A model generated the notes under the pieces. It ran no database searches. It had not been told where the DNA came from and saw only the letters and a program-made list of their open reading frames with translations. Below are positions 60,155 to 64,000 of a DNA stretch of 64,000 nt, piece by piece. This DNA is from an uncultured Adlercreutzia sp. (GTDB lineage: Bacteria; Actinomycetota; Coriobacteriia; Coriobacteriales; Eggerthellaceae), in the NCBI GenBank assembly GCA_910589165.1, contig CAJUSP010000001.1, forward strand, positions 96,681 to 160,680, written 5' to 3'. Made by a program: the position numbers and the translations under genes. The stretch's first letter is position 1. Every line of letters begins with the position of its first letter.

Positions 60155-63100
60155 ATGAACATGGTATCCCGCGTCTATGTTGAGAAGAAGCCCGGGTTCG
60201 ACGGTGAGGCGCGCGCCCTGGCCGCCGAGCTGCGCGACATCGTGGGCATCGTCGGCCTTACCGGCGTGCGCATGGTGAACCGCTACGACGTGGAGGGCTG
60301 CTCCGACGAGCTGTTCGCCGCCTGCGTGCCCACGGTGTTCTCGGAGCCGCAGTCCGACGTGGCCACGTTCGATTTGCCTGAGGCGAATGGCGCCGCGGTG
60401 TTCGCCGTGGAATTTTTGCCCGGCCAGTTCGACCAGCGCGCCGATTCCGCCAGCGAGTGCGTGCAGCTTATCAGCCAGGGCGAGCGCCCCGCCGTGCGCT
60501 CGGCGGTGGTGTACTACCTGGAGGGCGATCTTTCCGCGGCCGACGTAGAGGCCGTGAAGGCCTACGTCATCAACCCGGTTGAGGCCCGCGAGGCCTCGCT
60601 GGATGAGCGCGACACCCTGGCTATGGAGTTCGAGCGCCCGGCCGACGTGGAGGTCATCGAGGGCTTCACGGCCATGGACGACGCGGCCCTGGCCGCCTTC
60701 ATTGCCGAGCGCGGCCTGGCCATGGACCTGGCCGACATTCAGTTCTGCCGCGCCTACTTCGCCGACGAGGGGCGCAACCCCACCATCACCGAGATCAAGA
60801 TGATCGACACCTACTGGTCCGACCATTGCCGCCACACCACCTTCGGTACCGTGCTTGACGACGTGGCCATCGCCGACGCCAACGTGCAGGCCGCCTTCGA
60901 CAAGTATCTGGCCATGCGCCACGAACTGGGCCGCGACGAGAAGCCGGTGTGCCTCATGGACATGGGCACCATCGGCGCCAAGTGGCTGAAGAAGGAGGGC
61001 ATCCTCACCGGTCTCGACGAGTCCGAGGAGATCAACGCCTGCACCGTGAAGGTGAAGGTCGACGTGGACGGCGAAGAGCAGGACTGGCTCTACCTGTTCA
61101 AGAACGAGACCCATAACCATCCCACGGAAATCGAGCCCTTCGGCGGCGCGGCCACCTGCGTGGGCGGTGCCATCCGCGACCCCTTGTCGGGCCGCTCCTA
61201 CGTGTACCAGGCCATGCGCGTCACGGGCGCGGCCGACCCCACGGTGCCTGTGAGCGAGACCATCCCCGGTAAGCTGCCCCAGCGCAAGCTGGTCACCACG
61301 GCGGCGGCCGGCTATTCCTCTTACGGTAACCAGATCGGCCTGGCCACGGGCCGGGTCGATGAGCTGTACCACCCCGGCTATGCCGCCAAGCGCATGGAGA
61401 TCGGTGCCGTGGTGGGCGCCACGCCGGCCGACCATGTGCGTCGCGAGACGCCGGCGCCCGGTGACGTGGTAGTGCTGCTGGGCGGCCGCACCGGTCGCGA
61501 CGGCATCGGCGGTGCCACGGGCTCGTCCAAGGCCCACTCCGTGGAGTCGCTGGAAAGCTGCGGGGCCGAGGTACAGAAGGGCAACGCGCCCGTGGAGCGC
61601 AAGATCCAGCGTCTGTTCCGCCGCGGCGATGCCTGCCGCATGATCAAGCGCTGCAACGACTTCGGCGCCGGCGGCGTGTCCGTGGCCATCGGAGAATTGG
61701 CCGACGGCCTGCAGATCAACCTCGACGCCGTGCCGAAGAAGTACGACGGCCTTGACGGCACCGAACTGGCCATTTCCGAATCCCAGGAGCGCATGGCCGT
61801 GGCCTTGGCCCCCGAAGATGTGGACGCCTTCATCGCGCTCGCCCATGAGGAGAACCTGGAAGCTACGCCGGTGGCCGTGGTTACCGAGGAGCCGCGGGTG
61901 CGCATGGACTGGCGCGGGAATACCATCGTGGACGTAAGCCGCGACTTCCTGGCCTCCAATGGTGCGCCGAAGCATGCCGCCGTGTCCGTGCCCCAGCAGG
62001 GCGCGTGGGCGCCAAGCTGGGAGGGCGCTACCTTTGCCGACCGCATGGAGGCGCTCGTGGGCGATATCAACGTGGCCTCGAACAAGGGTCTCGTGGAGCG
62101 CTTCGACTCCACCATCGGCGCGGCCACCGTGCTCATGCCCTTCGGCGGCGCGCGCCAGCTGACCCCGGCCCAAGCCATGGTGGCGAAGCTGCCCGTGTTC
62201 GGCGAGACCACCACGGTGTCGGGCATGGCGTGGGGCTTCAACCCGTACCTTAGCAGCGCCAACCAGTTCACCGGTGCCTATCTGGCCGTGGTGGAGTCGG
62301 TGGCGAAGCTCGTGGCCACGGGCTTCCACCGCGCCGATATGTACCTCACCTTCCAGGAGTACTTCGAGAAGCTGCGCCAGGACCCGGAGCGCTGGGCCAA
62401 GCCCATGGCGGCGGTGCTCGGCGCGCTCATGGCCCAGGTGGATTTGGGCGTGGGCGCCATCGGCGGCAAGGATTCCATGTCCGGTTCCTTCGAAGAGCTT
62501 GACGTGCCGCCCACGCTCGTGAGCTTCGCCACGGCGGTGGGGAAGATCGACCGTATTACCTCGCCGGAGTTGAAGGAAGCGGGTAGCCGCGTTATCGCCA
62601 TCGCCCCGGCGCTCAAGGCCGACGGCATCACGCCCGAGCCCGAGGCGCTCATCGCGGCTATGAACCTGGTAGAGTCGCTCATCGGCGCGGGCTCCGTGCG
62701 CGCTGCGGCCACCCCGGGCTACGGGTGCGCGGCCGAGGCCCTGTTCAAGATGGGCGTCGGCAACGGCCTGGGCATCGACTTCGACGAAACCTACGACGTC
62801 GACGGCCTGTTCGCCCCCGCCTACGGCAGCTTCCTGCTGGAAGTGCCGGCCGAGACGTCCCTGCCCGAGGCACCCGCCGGCGTCACCGTGGCCTCGGTGG
62901 GTACCGTCACCGCCGAATACGTGTGGACGACCGCCGACGACCAGGTGGACCTGCGCAGTCTGCAAGAGGTGTGGGAGCGCGCCATGGAAGGCGTCTTCCC
63001 CTACCGCACCAGCGCCGAAGAGCGCGCCGCGGCCGAGCGCGTGCCCGCCATCGACTTCCTCGGCGAGCCGGCGCCGGCCTACCGCGGCCCGGCCCTGCTG

Positions 63101-63919
63101 GGCGAGCATGCCGGCAAGCCCCGCGTGGTCATCCCCGTGTTCCCGGGCAACAACTGCGAGTACGATTCCGCCGCTGCCTTCGAGCGCGCCGGCGCCCTGC
63201 CGACGGTGTACGTGGTGAACAACCTTACGCCTGAGGCCGTGGCCGAGAGCACCCGCGAGCTCGCGCGCCTCATCCGCGCGTCGCAGATCGTCATGATCCC
63301 CGGCGGCTTCTCCGGCGGCGACGAGCCCGACGGCTCGGCGAAGTTCATCACCGCGTTTTTCCGCGCGCCGGAAGTCACCGAGGCGGTGCGCGACTTGCTG
63401 CAGGCCCGCGACGGCCTCATGCTCGGCATCTGCAACGGCTTCCAGGCCCTGGTGAAGCTGGGCCTGGTGCCCTTCGGCGACATCCGCCCCATGGATGCCG
63501 ACTGCGCCACGCTCACGTTCAACCATATCGGGCGCCATCAGTCCACCCTCGTGCGCACCCGTGTGGCCAGCGCCATGAGTCCCTGGATGTCGAAGATGGA
63601 GGTGGGCGACATTCACACGGTGGCCATCAGCCACGGCGAGGGCCGCTTCGTGGCGCCCCAGCCGCTGCTGGATGATATGATCGCCCACGGCCAGGTGGCC
63701 ACCCAGTACGTGGATGCCGAGGGCCAGCCGTCGATGGACCTGGCGGTGAACCCCAACGGCTCGGTGCTCGCCATCGAGGGCATCACGAGCCCGTGCGGCC
63801 GCGTCCTCGGCAAGATGGGCCACACCGAGCGCTCCGGCGCCGGCCTCTACAAGAACGCCTTCGGCAACACCTACCAGCCCCTCTTCGAAGGCGGCGTCAG
63901 CTACTTCAGCACGAAGTAG
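60155..63919 (+). CDS. purL: phosphoribosylformylglycinamidine synthase, single chain
   Basis: A 1254-residue enzyme that makes FGAM from FGAR, ATP and glutamine. The N-terminal PurS-like part, two AIRS-type ATP domains (KNETHNHPTEIEPFGGAATC, FGAGGVSVAIGELADG, MAWGFNPYLSSANQ, IGGKDSMSGSF) and the C-terminal glutaminase (IPVFPGNNCEYDSA, nucleophile in LGICNGFQALVKLG) are all in one chain. It is the GGAM-clade long form otherwise known from Proteobacteria and Clostridia. GAGAGAGAGG precedes; ATG 60155 and 60161 are both possible, the second having better spacing. Confidence 0.96.
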   Translation: MNMVSRVYVEKKPGFDGEARALAAELRDIVGIVGLTGVRMVNRYDVEGCSDELFAACVPTVFSEPQSDVATFDLPEANGAAVFAVEFLPGQFDQRADSASECVQLISQGERPAVRSAVVYYLEGDLSAADVEAVKAYVINPVEAREASLDERDTLAMEFERPADVEVIEGFTAMDDAALAAFIAERGLAMDLADIQFCRAYFADEGRNPTITEIKMIDTYWSDHCRHTTFGTVLDDVAIADANVQAAFDKYLAMRHELGRDEKPVCLMDMGTIGAKWLKKEGILTGLDESEEINACTVKVKVDVDGEEQDWLYLFKNETHNHPTEIEPFGGAATCVGGAIRDPLSGRSYVYQAMRVTGAADPTVPVSETIPGKLPQRKLVTTAAAGYSSYGNQIGLATGRVDELYHPGYAAKRMEIGAVVGATPADHVRRETPAPGDVVVLLGGRTGRDGIGGATGSSKAHSVESLESCGAEVQKGNAPVERKIQRLFRRGDACRMIKRCNDFGAGGVSVAIGELADGLQINLDAVPKKYDGLDGTELAISESQERMAVALAPEDVDAFIALAHEENLEATPVAVVTEEPRVRMDWRGNTIVDVSRDFLASNGAPKHAAVSVPQQGAWAPSWEGATFADRMEALVGDINVASNKGLVERFDSTIGAATVLMPFGGARQLTPAQAMVAKLPVFGETTTVSGMAWGFNPYLSSANQFTGAYLAVVESVAKLVATGFHRADMYLTFQEYFEKLRQDPERWAKPMAAVLGALMAQVDLGVGAIGGKDSMSGSFEELDVPPTLVSFATAVGKIDRITSPELKEAGSRVIAIAPALKADGITPEPEALIAAMNLVESLIGAGSVRAAATPGYGCAAEALFKMGVGNGLGIDFDETYDVDGLFAPAYGSFLLEVPAETSLPEAPAGVTVASVGTVTAEYVWTTADDQVDLRSLQEVWERAMEGVFPYRTSAEERAAAERVPAIDFLGEPAPAYRGPALLGEHAGKPRVVIPVFPGNNCEYDSAAAFERAGALPTVYVVNNLTPEAVAESTRELARLIRASQIVMIPGGFSGGDEPDGSAKFITAFFRAPEVTEAVRDLLQARDGLMLGICNGFQALVKLGLVPFGDIRPMDADCATLTFNHIGRHQSTLVRTRVASAMSPWMSKMEVGDIHTVAISHGEGRFVAPQPLLDDMIAHGQVATQYVDAEGQPSMDLAVNPNGSVLAIEGITSPCGRVLGKMGHTERSGAGLYKNAFGNTYQPLFEGGVSYFSTK

Positions 63920-63922
63920 CAG

Positions 63923-63975
63923 GCCCGAAGGCGCGCCGGAAAGGAAAAGTCCGACAATTTCGGGCGTTTTGTTGT
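63923..63975 (+). terminator. possible weak terminator after purL
   Basis: GCCCGAA and TTTCGGGC pair over a long loop of about 29 bases, followed by GTTTTGTTG. No gene is seen in the last 81 bases. Confidence 0.3.
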
Positions 63976-64000
63976 GGGTTTTTGGCAAAAGAGGGGACTT

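Noticed and set aside
59807..63988. A 1393-codon open frame antisense to purL, and similar long frames opposite other genes (for example 22796-24679, 49366-51159, 55941-58256)
   Set aside because: In GC-rich DNA the antisense frame of a real gene is often open. These have His/Ala/Gly/Arg-rich translations, no domains, and lie opposite well-supported genes.

Overview
The window is about 64 kb of GC-rich bacterial chromosome with short leader regions and GTG as well as ATG starts. It points to the family Eggerthellaceae (class Coriobacteriia), genus unresolved. The signs are three membrane-anchored LuxR-type regulators beside respiratory or catabolic genes, multihaem cytochrome/molybdopterin-type lipoproteins, menaquinone genes, an agmatine deiminase operon, and an NRAMP-like transporter of the Eggerthella magnesium type. 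It holds about 52 protein genes and three tRNAs. I see no rRNA, CRISPR array, prophage or insertion sequence.

Layout. 1-7.9 kb: an aldo/keto reductase cut by the window edge, a fused MurT-GatD peptidoglycan amidation enzyme, an LCP wall-polymer ligase, rlmH, exoA, mscL, folE and an ACT protein. 7.9-9.5 kb: a lower-GC AlbA/Schlafen-type regulator inside a 27-bp perfect direct repeat that duplicates the 3' end of the next gene. 9.5-18 kb: two paralogous modules, each a LuxR membrane regulator, a tri-haem cytochrome fused to a sulfite-oxidase-like domain, and a small exported protein that looks like half of that domain. 18.1-22.3 kb: menF, menD and menH. 22.4-26.2 kb: a leaderless 75-codon gene, a sodium:solute symporter and an NhaC antiporter. 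26.3-29.7 kb: an Rrf2 regulator and a two-gene metal-transport operon with a magnesium-sensor-like partner. 29.9-35.3 kb: tRNA-Arg, citrate synthase, hicAB, ppx, an orphan hicB, tRNA-Ser and a membrane-tethered sigma factor. 35.5-41.4 kb: a HipA-like kinase with an XRE partner, then a large LPXTG adhesin whose signal peptide is put out of frame by a run of ten G. 41.4-45.4 kb: tadA, ispE, a membrane protein, tRNA-Ser and purB. 45.5-52.5 kb: tlpA-ccdA, then a LuxR regulator divergent from ptcA-aguD-aguA. 52.9-64 kb: a NagZ-like lipoprotein, an anchored unknown protein, an OmpR-type two-component pair, purC, a membrane protein and purL.

How it fits together. Menaquinone synthesis, haem-bearing exported oxidoreductases and the TlpA/CcdA thiol-redox pair fit anaerobic respiration with c-type cytochromes. 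Agmatine deiminase, the antiporter and putrescine carbamoyltransferase would turn agmatine into putrescine and carbamoyl phosphate for energy; carbamate kinase is not in the window. MurT-GatD, LCP, NagZ and the LPXTG protein serve a Gram-positive envelope.

The strongest leads are: the putative phase-variable adhesin (G10 tract), the SUOX-like domain apparently split over two adjacent genes, the MurT-GatD fusion whose linker is encoded by an inverted pair of a dispersed repeat, the repeat-flanked AlbA gene, and the leaderless Cys-rich small gene. Three families of short palindromic repeats are also present.
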